From: Branchinecta lynchi
Taxonomy: Eukaryota; Arthropoda; Branchiopoda; Anostraca; Branchinectidae
Reading direction: 5' to 3'
NCBI GenBank assembly: GCA_023053575.1
Contig: JAKZAP010000021.1
Coordinates: 20,026,212 to 20,090,211 of the forward strand
Length of the DNA stretch: 64,000 bases
The position numbers were made by a program, and so were the translations under genes. Of this stretch, positions 22,964 to 33,291 are shown piece by piece (positions within the stretch are counted from its first letter, which is position 1; every line of letters begins with the position of its first letter). The notes under the pieces were generated by a model. The model made no database searches. It was not told where the DNA came from and was given only the letters and a program-made list of their open reading frames with translations.

Positions 22964-23514
22964 CCCGTAGCATCTTTTGTAATTTAATTTATTTTTATAT
23001 TATTTATAAACTAAGAAATCAGATTTCGTACTTTTTGTGGCTACTCCTCCATCCCTCAGTGACGTTAATTTGAATCTATTTTTACCCAATTTTAAGTATT
23101 CACGTCACCTAACTTTCAAAATTAAACCCATATTTTATTTACTATTCTTTCCCCTAATACTTAAAAAATAATTATCTCATTTATATTTTGTAAAAAAAAT
23201 TCTTTAACTACATTTCCTTTTTTTTTTTTATTACTTATAATTCAAATCTACTAATATTAAACCCACCTCCACTCATCTCAATAAAATTCTTTTTCCTTTA
23301 CTCAAATTTAACTTTAATCTAATTTACCTTTTGAGCAGTCAAACTATAGTCTAATAACGAAAAATAGGGCAAAACACACAAAAACAAAAACAAAAAGCAC
23401 ATCGATATCTCAGGGTGCCCTTCCGGCATAGGGCACCCCTTCCATCGCAGCCACTATTACAACTCTTTAAACCAACAAAAAACCCTATTTTTCTTTACTA
23501 AACCAAACAAAACC
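22920..23514 (-). mobile_element. Retroposed sequence with poly(A) tail and 17-bp target duplication
   Basis: The insert is flanked by perfect copies of AAGCAACACAAGGTTTT at 22903-22919 and 23515-23531. On the plus strand it starts with a T run reaching 22960, i.e. a roughly 40-nt poly(A) tail on the minus strand. These are hallmarks of LINE-mediated target-primed reverse transcription. The presumed 5' part of the copied RNA, at 23402-23460, holds a strong hairpin (GGGTGCCC / GGGCACCC around TATGCCGGAA). The remainder is AT-rich and non-coding. A related sequence without these borders is at 55650-55880, so the source is a repeat family or repeated RNA, not a single-copy mRNA. Confidence 0.85.
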
Positions 23515-23531
23515 AAGCAACACAAGGTTTT

Positions 23532-23957
23532 GCGAAAATAAGAGAACTGTTCGGTGGTGCATATCTTTACTGTATTTAGTAGTACACGACCTCCTTTTTC
23601 CCTTCCACAGCTGATCTCTTACTAACGTAGCCTATATAGCCCATTGATTGTAGCTATTGTGAGTAAACTAGTAGGATTTTGTTTTCTTTTGTTTTCGCCT
23701 TGATTTGTTAACTATCGGATTTTATAAATTAATTCATTAACCTCCCGTATATTCGGTTTGCAGTGCAGGAGGGGTATCTGACCTCGTTTTTACGTACGAC
23801 CTCGAATGTTGCCGCAAAAATGTTAAAATGAGATGTCCATGCTGTCCTGACAGTCGAGGCATAATCTGATTTTTTCAACAGTCGTGTAACCAAAAATATT
23901 CAAATTCTTTGCCTTTTCTTTATTTTGAAGCTACTTTGAAATGAAATTTTCTGGTTA
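23532..23957. other. Unassigned, no gene seen
   Basis: Unique sequence between the retroposon and a family P MITE. I see no exon. Confidence 0.3.
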
Positions 23958-23961
23958 TTAA

Positions 23962-24414
23962 AATATAACTGAAAAGCCAACTTATTGTTGTATCATTCAA
24001 CTGAACATACTGCATTACTTGGATTCTGCTAAGAGATTTTTTTATTTTCCACTATCTGCTCTAGTAGTGACGTTCAGAATATCCACAGCCGTCTCCACAA
24101 CGCAAATTCTACTATGACGCAGAGAATTTGAATCTCAACACAAACGCGGCTTTTCAGTGGCCAACGTAATCTTGGTGAAGACTGCTTAGTGTGTGAACAC
24201 AAATTTGTGTAAAGTTTGTCGTCAAGCATACAACAGAGGTACAAGCGCATAGAGGTACCACAAATCCGACAGGGAAATTCCACTATCTGAAAATCGATTA
24301 TTCGTGAATAGCGGAGCAACGAAGTAATGCATTTTCATCGGGTTTTCAAGCCTGTTTAAGTGAATAAGCGATGGGTAACTAGACTGTCCTATCCCAGCCC
24401 TTTTCGGTTAAACT
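23962..24414 (+). mobile_element. Family P MITE, complete copy
   Basis: TTAA at 23958-23961 and 24415-24418. The left end is eroded (AATATAACTGAAAAG) and the right end is good (CTTTTCGGTTAAACT). Its 453 bp align over their length with the copy at 32037-32491. Confidence 0.8.
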
Positions 24415-24540
24415 TTAACTTTGGTAGCTCTACCTTTTTCATCACTTTTTAGGTTGGTGCAAGGAATACGAGTTCAGCTAACAATCAGGAGGAATTGTTT
24501 GAAAACAAATGTGTGTTTAACTAGAAATACTGAAGCAAAA

Positions 24541-24607
24541 TACAAATTGTACAGAAATCCAAATTGTACAGAAACCCAAATTGTACAGAAACCCAAATTG
24601 TACAGAA
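24541..24607 (+). repeat. 16-bp minisatellite
   Basis: About four head-to-tail copies of CCAAATTGTACAGAAA. Confidence 0.85.
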
Positions 24608-24639
24608 TAAAGCGTTGAATAAAATGTGAACATACGCTG

Positions 24640-24912
24640 GGTTGTTATCGCCATTTCAATATTTTAAATGCTGGGCAGATGCGAGATGATCAGATTGGTG
24701 TATTCGTTTGGCAGTGTCTACTAGCACCTAATTATTTTTGTAATATATTGTCAACCAATTTTGCTCATCGTTCATATGAATCAAGGAATTCGGATGACCT
24801 TGTACATGAGAGACGACATACTTCACGGTCTGGTTTTGTGTTTAGAAATGTGGGTGTTTCAGGATGGAATAATCTGCCGGAAAGCACTAGGATGGCCGAG
24901 AGTGTATATTAA
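24640..24912 (+). pseudogene. LINE reverse transcriptase C-terminal fragment
   Basis: The frame 24679-24912 reads like the region after the reverse-transcriptase domain of CR1/L2/Jockey-type LINEs. It opens with VFVWQCLLAPNY, has a middle with RNSDDLVHERRHTSRSG, and then VSGWNNLPESTRMAES. The last segment matches the common W-N-x-L-P-x-x-(I/T)-R pattern of that region in these LINEs. Upstream catalytic motifs such as FADD are absent, so this is a 5'-truncated dead copy. The family assignment beyond non-LTR is uncertain. Confidence 0.75.
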
Positions 24913-25630
24913 TTTAAAATAAGTGATTAAATTATTCAGTCCTGCCACAAACAAATCTGTATAGATTTTCACGTGACAGGTCGGTTATGATATTGAAATT
25001 TTCTTTTATAAAATCCATTCTGTGTTAAATTTTGTCTCTAAAAAAAAAAAAATATTTCTTTAGTATGTAAACTATTCTATTAGCATCAACTAGTATGTTT
25101 GTAATATTTTTTTGTTCCTTCTTAAGTCAGATATATTTTTCTGAAAGAAAGACTTATCTGGAAATTTGAAATGTTGCTTGAGGTCGGGTACCTCTCTTGT
25201 ACTCGAGAGGGAACTTTTGGTGATAGTTAGGGTCAACGTGTTGCGATCGAACGGTCGTCCACTCGCCGGCACTGGATAATAATAATAATAATAATAATAT
25301 AACTGCAGTAAAAAGGCTTTCGCCTCTATTAATTCCTCTAGACACTTGATGTACCTACACCCTTCAGCGGCAATGGCCTTAAATTGGCGATACATCTTCC
25401 AACCTTCTAAATATGCTGATTTGTATACATGCAACATGCTGCATCGAGCACTTGGCTAACAACAAAGTCGAGAGTGGGCCACCCCTTGGACACGACGCTT
25501 TCATACAGAATTCGTAAGAGGAGGGACAAGATCGGAGACACAAACAGAAACCCGAGACAAAAAAAAAACACCTTGTCAGCTGCAAAGAAAAAAATTATGT
25601 GACTCACCTACATGTAGAAGTGAAACTACT
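24913..25630. other. Unassigned; TAA microsatellite
   Basis: A run of eight ATA/TAA units lies at 25268-25291. Minus-strand frames over 25154-25607 overlap one another in different phases, as in a decayed coding repeat, but I cannot place them. Confidence 0.3.
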
Positions 25631-25637
25631 TCACGAG
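25631..25637. repeat. Target duplication TCACGAG (left); partner at 34821-34827
   Basis: TCACGAG directly abuts both outer ends of the palindrome. Seven matching bases; an eighth (T on the left, A on the right) does not match. Confidence 0.75.
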
Positions 25638-25672
25638 TATGGCATGCATTTTGGGTCAAAATTGGTAAAAAT

Positions 25673-25960
25673 GTTGCCGAGAATACTTGAAATGTCGCCG
25701 AGAATCCATGAAATGTAGCCGAGAATGCTGTTTTTGTCGCCGAGATTTTGTGTGTGTATCCGAGACTGCAATGTTTGTTGCCGAGAATGACAACTTTGTA
25801 GCCGAGATTTTCACTGAAAAGCGTGTCGCCGAGAAATACAGATATGCGTTCGAAACCAAAAATCTAGTTCCCGAGATGGAACAAAGTGTCCCCGAGATTG
25901 CTAGAAATGTCGCCGAGATTTCGCGTATTGTCGCCGAGAATGCATGAAATGTCGCCGAAA
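25673..25960 (+). repeat. 21-bp-period minisatellite in the left terminus
   Basis: The motif GTCGCCGAGA (variants GTAGCC, GTTGCC, GTCCCC) recurs at about 25673, 25694, 25715, 25736, 25757, 25777, 25798, 25824, 25848, 25867, 25888, 25909, 25930 and 25951. This is a 21-bp step with slight slippage in the middle. Both strands stay open through it because 21 is a multiple of three, which explains the 86- and 108-codon frames; the plus frame shows a seven-residue rhythm of VAE. I regard it as a tandem repeat of the transposon end, not as a protein gene. Confidence 0.85.
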
Positions 25961-27163
25961 TTTTTTTGAAAATAACATACAAGTGAAAAAAGTGTCGCCG
26001 AGAATTAAAAAAAAAATACAGCTTAGAACAAAAAATCTGATTTTTTAGATGTGAACAAATGTAGCCGACAGGGTGGTTGGTGAGGTCCTCCTTATTGTTC
26101 TATTTGTTAGTCCGGATCAAGTGTGATTCTTTGCTGCAGTACACACTCACTACCATTGTTAAGTGCTATATTTGCTATCGCTGTCTTGTTGGTATTAGTC
26201 TACTCAATAAACAATGTGAATGTGAACAACAGTTGCTCAAAAGTAAGATCCACAGGAAGTTTCAAAGGAAAGGATATGGCTAAGAGGCATGGGCGTTGCG
26301 AAAGGGGTGGAGGGGGGTGCAAAATTCAGTAACTTATTCGGTTTTATTGCTAGGATTCGGTAGTTACCAAGAACATGAAGAGGTCGAATAAAAAACTGGT
26401 CACAGACAAAAGGACTGATCTATGATTTCATCGATAGTCCTTACTTTTATTTGTATCCTAAAAACAAGCTCTTATCAGAAATGTCTCAAAAATTCTGCCT
26501 GCGGCGCTTTTCATAATATTCACTATTTTCCGGAAAGGCGCGTCATTTAGCTAGGTTTTAAACCAGTTTTAGGGATCGGGATTTTTCGAAACCCTAAAAG
26601 CTAGAACCTTCATGGAAATAGCTGAATTTGACAGGAAAAAAAGAACTTAAACAAATCTCGCCTGCGGCGCTCACTTTATGTGATCATGACTAGTCATACA
26701 GTAGCAGCTGCTGCCGGGATGTCGCTCCATCCGGTTTCTGGAAATTCTTAGGATCCTGTTGTTTTGGCTCTTCCCAAACAACAAAAATTCACTTGCGACC
26801 CCCTGCTCACAGGTGCTAAGAAAGCTAGAATAAGTATAGTCGTTGAAAGAAATATATAACTGAAACGCATTTATTTTACGGATATATATCATCAAAAAAT
26901 GTGTTACCACCTTAACATTTTTGAAATAATGACTTTAGCACAAAAACCTGGTTCTGGGGAGCTTGACTTTGACATGGAAGACTGATTTTCTCTTCCGTTT
27001 AAGTCATCCACCAATAGCCTTGTATACTGGTTAGGGCTAAGGTTCAAGCATAGCAAGTATGATAGTTTCGTTCTTGCAATAGCCTTGTCACATGGTTATG
27101 GTTAAGGTTTAAGTCTCCAAACACCGTTTGTATGGTAGTTTTGGTTAATCTTAAAAGGAAATG

Positions 27164-27776
27164 TCAGGTAAGCAGCACTTCATAGCATCTCCATGACTGA
27201 AAGTGCAAGCCCATCTCAGAACCATGCTTATTCATGGTTTCACATTCAAATCCAAAATCAGAGCTACACGTCAGCAGGACCAGGAACTGGCTCAAGCACA
27301 CTACTTCCGAAATGTAGTTTCAATGACTTATTTGGATTTAGGACTCTGATTGTTCAACTGAACTTCAGAGACAAGAAGTGGTTTATCTGATAGGTGGAAA
27401 TAACCAGGAAATTTCAGTCCAGTGATGCAGCTTTTCCACCTCAAAAGTCCGGCTTCCTCACTACTATAGATCCCCTGAAGCTGAGGAAAAAATATCCTTT
27501 GCATACACGCTCCATGTACTGATTGTCAATTAATATACTTTTTCTAAGTTTTGGCTTTCACCCCTTGACTTCATATTTCACGAAGTGCTCAATACTGTTC
27601 AAAACTGGAGCTTGAGTACTAGTCAGCTGTTCCTGTTGGCTTTGGGCATGAATGATCACTGCATGGGCTTTGACTATTCCTTCTTGCGGACCTTTAATAG
27701 CCGATTTCCCACACTGACTTCGATTATCGACAACTGCATCTAACACTTCGGAATCCATCTTCGAATTTCCGATCAT
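27164..27776 (-). pseudogene. Decayed coding sequence in the left arm, unknown product
   Basis: This is the left-arm counterpart of 32683-33291. It starts at an ATG (MIGNSKMDSEVLDAVVDN...) and stays open for 72 codons to a TGA at the same place as in the right arm. It then continues in recognisably homologous but frameshifted sequence to the complement of the final TGA. Shared peptide blocks include HAVIIHAQSQQEQLTSTQAP. I recognise no family. Whether it is a captured host gene or a gene of the element is unknown. Confidence 0.5.
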
Positions 27777-29148
27777 AATGGCCGAGGCAGTTATGTTTCT
27801 TGATCAATGACTGTGACCTGGAAAGGATATCAAGTTGGGCACAACAGAAGAAACAATGGTATTCTCAAGTGTTAGGATAATTGTGAATGAATAGATTGTT
27901 CCTTAAATATCTGATTTTGTGAATTTCTTCTCTGAAAATCAGATATTTAAGGAAGAATCTTTAATTCTTTTTCCACAAATTCATTTGCCAGCTTGAGAGG
28001 CTTGAGCCTGAAAAAGACCCTTGCAAAGAAGGGCCGAAGTATCACTCTTATGAAACTGTAGCTGACTTATCGGTTTGCAACGTCCAAGATGATTTGCAGT
28101 CAGCTTGGGCTGGAGGACTATCTCCAACCACACTTGATGACTATCTCTCCATGCTGATTCAGAATCTCCGGGTACCTGTGGAAGAAATGGTGCTAAAGCT
28201 GCACTGACTCAGGATTTGAGTCGCTGAGTTTGAGTTGTTACAGACATGTTTACTCCTTCTTCCTGAGAGTCACTGGCGTGTTCTGAACTTAGTCATATAG
28301 AGTATATCCCACAACTAAAAGTTCTCCTGCTTTGGAAAGTGAACTGTTTGCTAATTCAGTCTCAGGCAAGGAGTCTTTAGCAAACTCTTTGCTTCAAAGA
28401 TAATCTAGATCTAGAAAAGATAATCGGTCATGGAAGAAAAGCAAAAACGGCTCCATAGCCTGGTGCCAGAGAGCCAATGTCTGCAGATACTTACATACAA
28501 TTCTCAGAAAAAGAGCCATTGACAGTCAAAGCTATTTCAGTCAATTCCGACTCATACTATACTAAGACATGAGCTACTTGAACCACTGAAAGAACTTTAG
28601 AGAGGCTGCAATGGCCTTGAACTTCTGACTTTTCTTTGGTATACGATGTCCTCCTTCGGGAAACGTAAATACCTCACTAATCCAGTGGGCTGATCCCCCC
28701 CCCCCCCCAAATGATGCCTCTGATTCTAGGATTCTGAATCTCTGATTCAAGCAACTCTGGGCCTGAGTCTAACGATCCCCTGAGCCTAATCAACTTTGTA
28801 GCAGGTACACTGAAAAACGGACAGTAGGTGGTCAAGGGAACATAGGTTACCTACCCTGCATTGTAAATGACATCTCGTTTTATCCATGAAATTCAATTCA
28901 ATCCTTTGGAAGACTCTGAGACCCCTCAGTGTGCACACCTTTCATGGATTTTGAATCTTGGGCCCTGGCAATACCTGAAACCTAGAGGTACTGAAATCCC
29001 TAACGTTGTAACAACAAAGGCTAGCAAAATTCAAGAGAAATCTCAAAAGAAGTCAGAAAAAAATTAAGACATTTTCTTTCTTTATCTCTTCCAAATCTTG
29101 ACACTAAAAGCGTAATCTTCAATGTAAAAGATTATTTTTCTTTTCATT

Positions 29149-29347
29149 CCAACAATGTTTTCAACGGATACGTCAGCTACGATTCTTCATCAGCGATATT
29201 TCGGCCCTTCTTGGCAAGGCCAACAGCCTGACGAGGACCCTTGCCAAGAAGGGCCGAAATATCGCTGATGAAGAATCGTAGCTGACGTGTCCGTTGAAAA
29301 CATTGTTGGAATAAATGTTTCCAAGTCAGCTTGGGCTAAAAGAATAT
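29149..29347 (+). mobile_element. Retro-hairpin (family G) inserted with a 17-bp duplication
   Basis: The left arm of the giant palindrome carries this insert between copies of TTATTTTTCTTTTCATT (29132-29148 and 29348-29364). The right arm has the site once and unfilled. The first 161 bp are an almost perfect inverted repeat from CCAACAATGTTTTCAACGG to its complement, followed by CAGCTTGGGCTAAAAGAATAT, the family G terminus. Long variable duplications point to reverse transcription, not cut-and-paste. The sequence type resembles the short structured repeats of Penelope-like elements, which is an inference. Confidence 0.7.
29229..29260 (+). ncRNA. Hammerhead-like half core in family G
   Basis: CTGACGA (29229-29235) matches the CUGANGA box. 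Positions 29236-29256 fold into a 7-bp stem with one bulged A and loop GCCAAG, closed by G-C; 29257-29260 is GAAA. That is the arrangement of box, stem II and GAAA in hammerhead ribozymes. Downstream, ATA/TAT pairing before a TC could be a weak stem III, but stem I does not pair well next to the core. Activity is doubtful. Confidence 0.3.
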
Positions 29348-30465
29348 TTATTTTTCTTTTCATTTTCGGTGGTCTAATTAACTCAATAGGATGAACACAG
29401 TCACCCCACAGTCGCCCCAGCCACCCCCCTCCACCGTCACCGGCGGTACGAAAAAACCTCGGGTACCGAACCACCCCGACCAAACCCTCCCCCCAATTTA
29501 TTTCTATGAAAAGTATTTCATAGATAGGAAAGGCCACCATCACGTGTTTACATTAACTCACGTGTCTGTATAGAGTTTACATTAACTCGCTGTCAGAATA
29601 TATTTAGTTTCCTATATATTTGCATTCAGGGAGGGCGGACGGATTTTTGTTGCCAGGGGGGATAAGGATTTTCGGCTAGACCCCAGGGTGGACCCGGACC
29701 CCACCAGTCCCACTACCGAATTTAAATATGAACTTTAAAGTTTCTTTCAAAAGACAAGCGAATTTATATTGGAATCGTCTGCTGGGACTTGTGACTGTGT
29801 TCATCCTATTGACAATATAATTAGGATGAAAAGAAAAATAATCTTTTACATTGAAGGTTATGCTTTTAGTGTCAAGATTAAGAAGAGATAAAGAAAGAAA
29901 ACGTTATTAATTTTTTTTTGACTTCTTTTGAGATTTCTCTTGAATTTTGCTAGCCTTTGTTCTCACATCGTTAGGGATTTCAGTACCTCCAGGTTTCAGG
30001 TATTGCCGAGATTCAAAATCCAGGAAAGGTGTGCACACTGAGGGGTCGCAGAGTCTTCCAAAGGCTTGCATTGCATTTCATGGATTAAACGAAATGTCAT
30101 TTACAATGCAGGATAGGTAACCTATGTTCTCTTGACCCGATCAAGCTTTACAATTTCTCTTTGAAATTCTATTCTAAGAGTGCCTACTTTATTTGTTGGT
30201 GTCCGAACCTATGTTGTTGTTTTTCAGTGTGTTTGCTACAGTACAGTTTATGAGGCTGAGAGATTAGGCTCAGGGGATTGTTAGACTCAGGCCCAGAGTT
30301 GCTTGAATCAGGGATTCAGAATCCTAGAATCAGAGGGATCATTTGGGTGGGGGGAATCAGCTCACTAGCTTTCGTGGGGTTCTGGAGCACCCCAGGAAAA
30401 ACAGAATAACATTCAGAAAATTTAGCCTAAATTTGCAGCAGGCGAAAATTTTCAAGCTGTTAATT

Positions 30466-30825
30466 GTCATCAGTTCAGTTTATCACAAATCCCTGATTTT
30501 TGGATACCTTATGCCAAACGCTGGGTATATCTAGCATTTAGCCTAGCCTATGCCTAACGCTGGATACCCTATGCCTGCCCTATGCCAAACGCTGGATACC
30601 TGTTGGTAACCTAACCCTGACCTACCTCAATAGAAAGGAGTTCTGATTGGTTGATTTTTTAGTTTCACTCAAATCATCAATACTTTACTGGGTTACAGTA
30701 TCCACCACCTGGCATAGTGTATCCAGCATTAGGCATAGGGTATGCCAAACGCTAGACATATCAGGCGTTTGGCATAGGGTATCCAAAAATCAGGGGTTTG
30801 TGGTTGACTGCATCAGTTATAACAA
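30466..30825. mobile_element. Foldback MITE found only in the right arm
   Basis: The outer parts ATCCCTGATTTTTGGATACC and GGTATCCAAAAATCAGGGG are inverse copies, and repeats of CTATGCCAAACGCTGGATAC run inward in both orientations. The left arm of the giant palindrome lacks it, so it arrived after the arms formed (or was lost on the left). Confidence 0.65.
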
Positions 30826-31040
30826 ACTACTGTGGGGGCTTCACTCGTAGCAAATTTCTATTATTATGGATGACCTATAAACCTTCGCCTTAAACTTGTA
30901 ACAATTGTTGTTACTTTATCTTGCAATTCACACAGTTTTGCGCATTTGTTTGGCCCTCTTGTTTCTTGTCTAAGGTTTCTAACCAGTATAATCCTCCAGG
31001 TTAGCAAAATATCTGTCAGTCTTATATTTGAGATACTTTT

Positions 31041-31483
31041 TGGGATCCCAAAACGTAAGTGGAGGGATACCTATGACATCGCAAAAGTTGTCCGTCTGTA
31101 AGCATGATAACACTCGAAGGGAATGAGATATTTTGATGAAACTTGGTGTGAGGATTCGTTGGGTCGTCGGACCAGTCGAGTTCGTAGATGGGCTTTGTAG
31201 CCCTTCATTTAGGGGTGGGGGTTCAAATTAAGGGGCAAACAAAATATTTTAAAACAGCTAATGTGATAGTCGATTATGGGGTAAGAAGTCATGCTGAACA
31301 CTATGGTGAAAACCATTTTGTCATCGGACAAGTAGTTCGCCCGGAATCCGGCCAAAACCAGAAAGTTTGTTAAAAGTAAAAGTTTTATTTGAAGTTGATT
31401 AGATGTCCGATTTATGGGTAGGAAGACATGCTGAAGACGATGGTGAAAACCATTTTCTCGACGGACAAGTAGTTCGCCGGGAA
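31041..31483 (+). repeat. Family B element, right-truncated
   Basis: It begins TTGGGATCCCAAAACGTAAG, runs into the 137-bp array and stops abruptly at GTAGTTCGCC, where the arm sequence of the palindrome resumes (CGGCTCTTTTTCTGAGAATT). Confidence 0.75.
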
Positions 31484-32036
31484 CTCCCCGGCTCTTTTTC
31501 TGAGAATTGTATGTAGGAGTATCTGCAGACCTTGGCTCTCTTGCACCAGGCTATTGAGCCGTTTTTGCTTTTCTTCCATGACAGATCTAGATTATCTTTG
31601 AAGCAAAGAGTTTGCTAAAAACTCCTTGCCTGAGACTGAATTAACAAACAGTTCACTTTCCAAAGCAGGAGAACTTTTAGTTGTGGGATAATACTCTATA
31701 TGACTAAGTTCAGAACACGCCAGTGATTCTCAGGAAGAAGGAGTAAACGTGTCCGTGTCTTTGTCCAGCTTTGGCACCATTTCTTCATTTCTTCCGCAGG
31801 TACCTGGAGATTCTGAATCAGCATGGAGAGATAGTCATCAAGTGTATAAAGAAGGTTGGAGATAGTCCTCCAGCCCAAGCTGACTGCAAATCATCTTGGA
31901 CGGTGCAAACCGATAAGTCAGCTACAGTTTCATAAGAGTGATACTTCGGCCCTTCTTTGCAAGGGTCTTTTTCAGGCTCAAGCCTCTCAAGCTGGCAAAT
32001 GAATTTGTGGAAAAAGAATGAAAGATTCTTCCTTAA

Positions 32037-32491
32037 AGTTTAACTGAAAAGCAAACTTATTTTTGTATCATTCATCTGGACACACCACATTATTTGTATT
32101 GTGTGAAGGGATTTTTTTATTTTTCACTACTTGCTCTGGTATGACGTTCAGAATATCTATGGCTGTCTTCACAACGCAAAATTCTACTATGACGCGGGAA
32201 ATTTAAATCTCAATAAAAACGCGGCTTTTCACTGAACTGTCATGAGCTAGGTTACCACTGCTCACTGCGTGAACACTTATTTTTCGTAAATAGCTTTCGT
32301 CAAGCACAAACACGGGTACAAACGCATAGAGGTACCGCAAATCCGACATGGAAATTCCACTATTTGAAAACTGATTATACGTGAATAGCGGAGCAACGAA
32401 GTAACGCATTTTCATCGGATCTTCAAACCTCTTTAAGTGAATAAGTGATGGGTAACTAGATTGTCCTATCTCAGCCCTTTTCAGTTAAACT
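32037..32491 (+). mobile_element. Family P MITE, reference copy
   Basis: It is bordered by TTAA at 32033-32036 and 32492-32495. Inverted termini are AGTTTAACTGAAAAG and CTTTTCAGTTAAACT, 15 bp perfect. The left arm of the palindrome has the same flanks joined at a single TTAA (near 27946), the cleanest empty-site proof in the window. Confidence 0.9.
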
Positions 32492-32682
32492 TTAAATATC
32501 TGATTTTCAGAGAAGAAATTCACAACATCAGATATTAAGGAACAATCTTTAATTGTTTTACTACAAATTCATTCACAATTATCCTAACACTTGAGAATAC
32601 CGTTGTTTCTTCTGATGTGCCCAACTTGATCTCCTTTCCAGGTCACAGTCATTGATCAAGAAACATAACTGCCTCGGCCATT

Positions 32683-33291
32683 ATGATCGGAAATTCGAAG
32701 ATGGATTCCGAAGTGTTAGATGCAGTTGTCGATAACCGAAGTCAGTGTGGGAAATCGCTATTAAAGGTCCGCAAGAAGGAGTAGGCAAATCCCATGCAGT
32801 GATCATTCATGCCCAAAGCCAACAGGAACAGCTGACTAGTACTCAAGCTCCAGTTTTGAATAGTATTGAGCACTTCCTGAAATATGAAGTCAAGGGGTGA
32901 AAGCCAAAACTTAGAAAAAGTATATTAATGGACAATCAGTACATGGAGCGTGTATGCAAAGGATATATTCCTCAGCTTCTGGGGATCTGTAGTAGTGAGG
33001 AAGCCGGACTTTTGAGGTGGAAAAGCTGCATCACCGGACTGAAATTTCCCGTTTATTTCCACCTATCAGATAAACCACTTCTTGTCTCTGAAGTTCAGTT
33101 GAACAATCAGAGTCCTAAATCCAAATAAGTCATTGAAACTACAGTTCGGAAGTAGTGTGCTTGATCCAGTTTCTGGCCTGCTGACGTGTAGCTCAGATCT
33201 TGGATTTGAATGTGAAACCATGAATAAGCATGGTTCTGAGATGGGCTTGCACTTCCAGTCATGGAGATGCTATGAAGTGCTGCTTACCTGA
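32683..33291 (+). pseudogene. Decayed coding sequence in the right arm, unknown product
   Basis: Reading along the plus strand, an ATG frame (MDSEVLDAVVDNRSQCGKS...) shifts phase near 32760. It is followed by a block GVGKSHAVIIHAQSQQEQLT, then an in-frame TGA at about 32898, then a 67-codon block (32928-33128) including LLRWKSCITGLKFPVYFHLS. A further phase change leads to a block ending GLHFQSWRCYEVLLT and a TGA at 33289-33291. Composition is protein-like throughout and the left arm supports the same reading. At least two frameshifts and one stop make it a pseudogene as it stands. An intron-containing gene is less likely because the breaks lack splice signals. Confidence 0.5.

Noticed and set aside
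25687..25947. 86-codon plus frame (and 108-codon minus frame) with a heptad-like VAE rhythm, as in a coiled coil
   Set aside because: The 21-bp repeat step is a multiple of three, so both strands stay open automatically; the same array forms both ends of a transposon.
25673..25960. Regular short repeats that look at first like a CRISPR array
   Set aside because: Eukaryotic context, repeats of about 10 bp with 11-bp spacers, and an inverted twin at the other end of a palindrome.
29190..29543. 117-codon minus frame
   Set aside because: Built from the retro-hairpin and the low-complexity centre of the palindrome.
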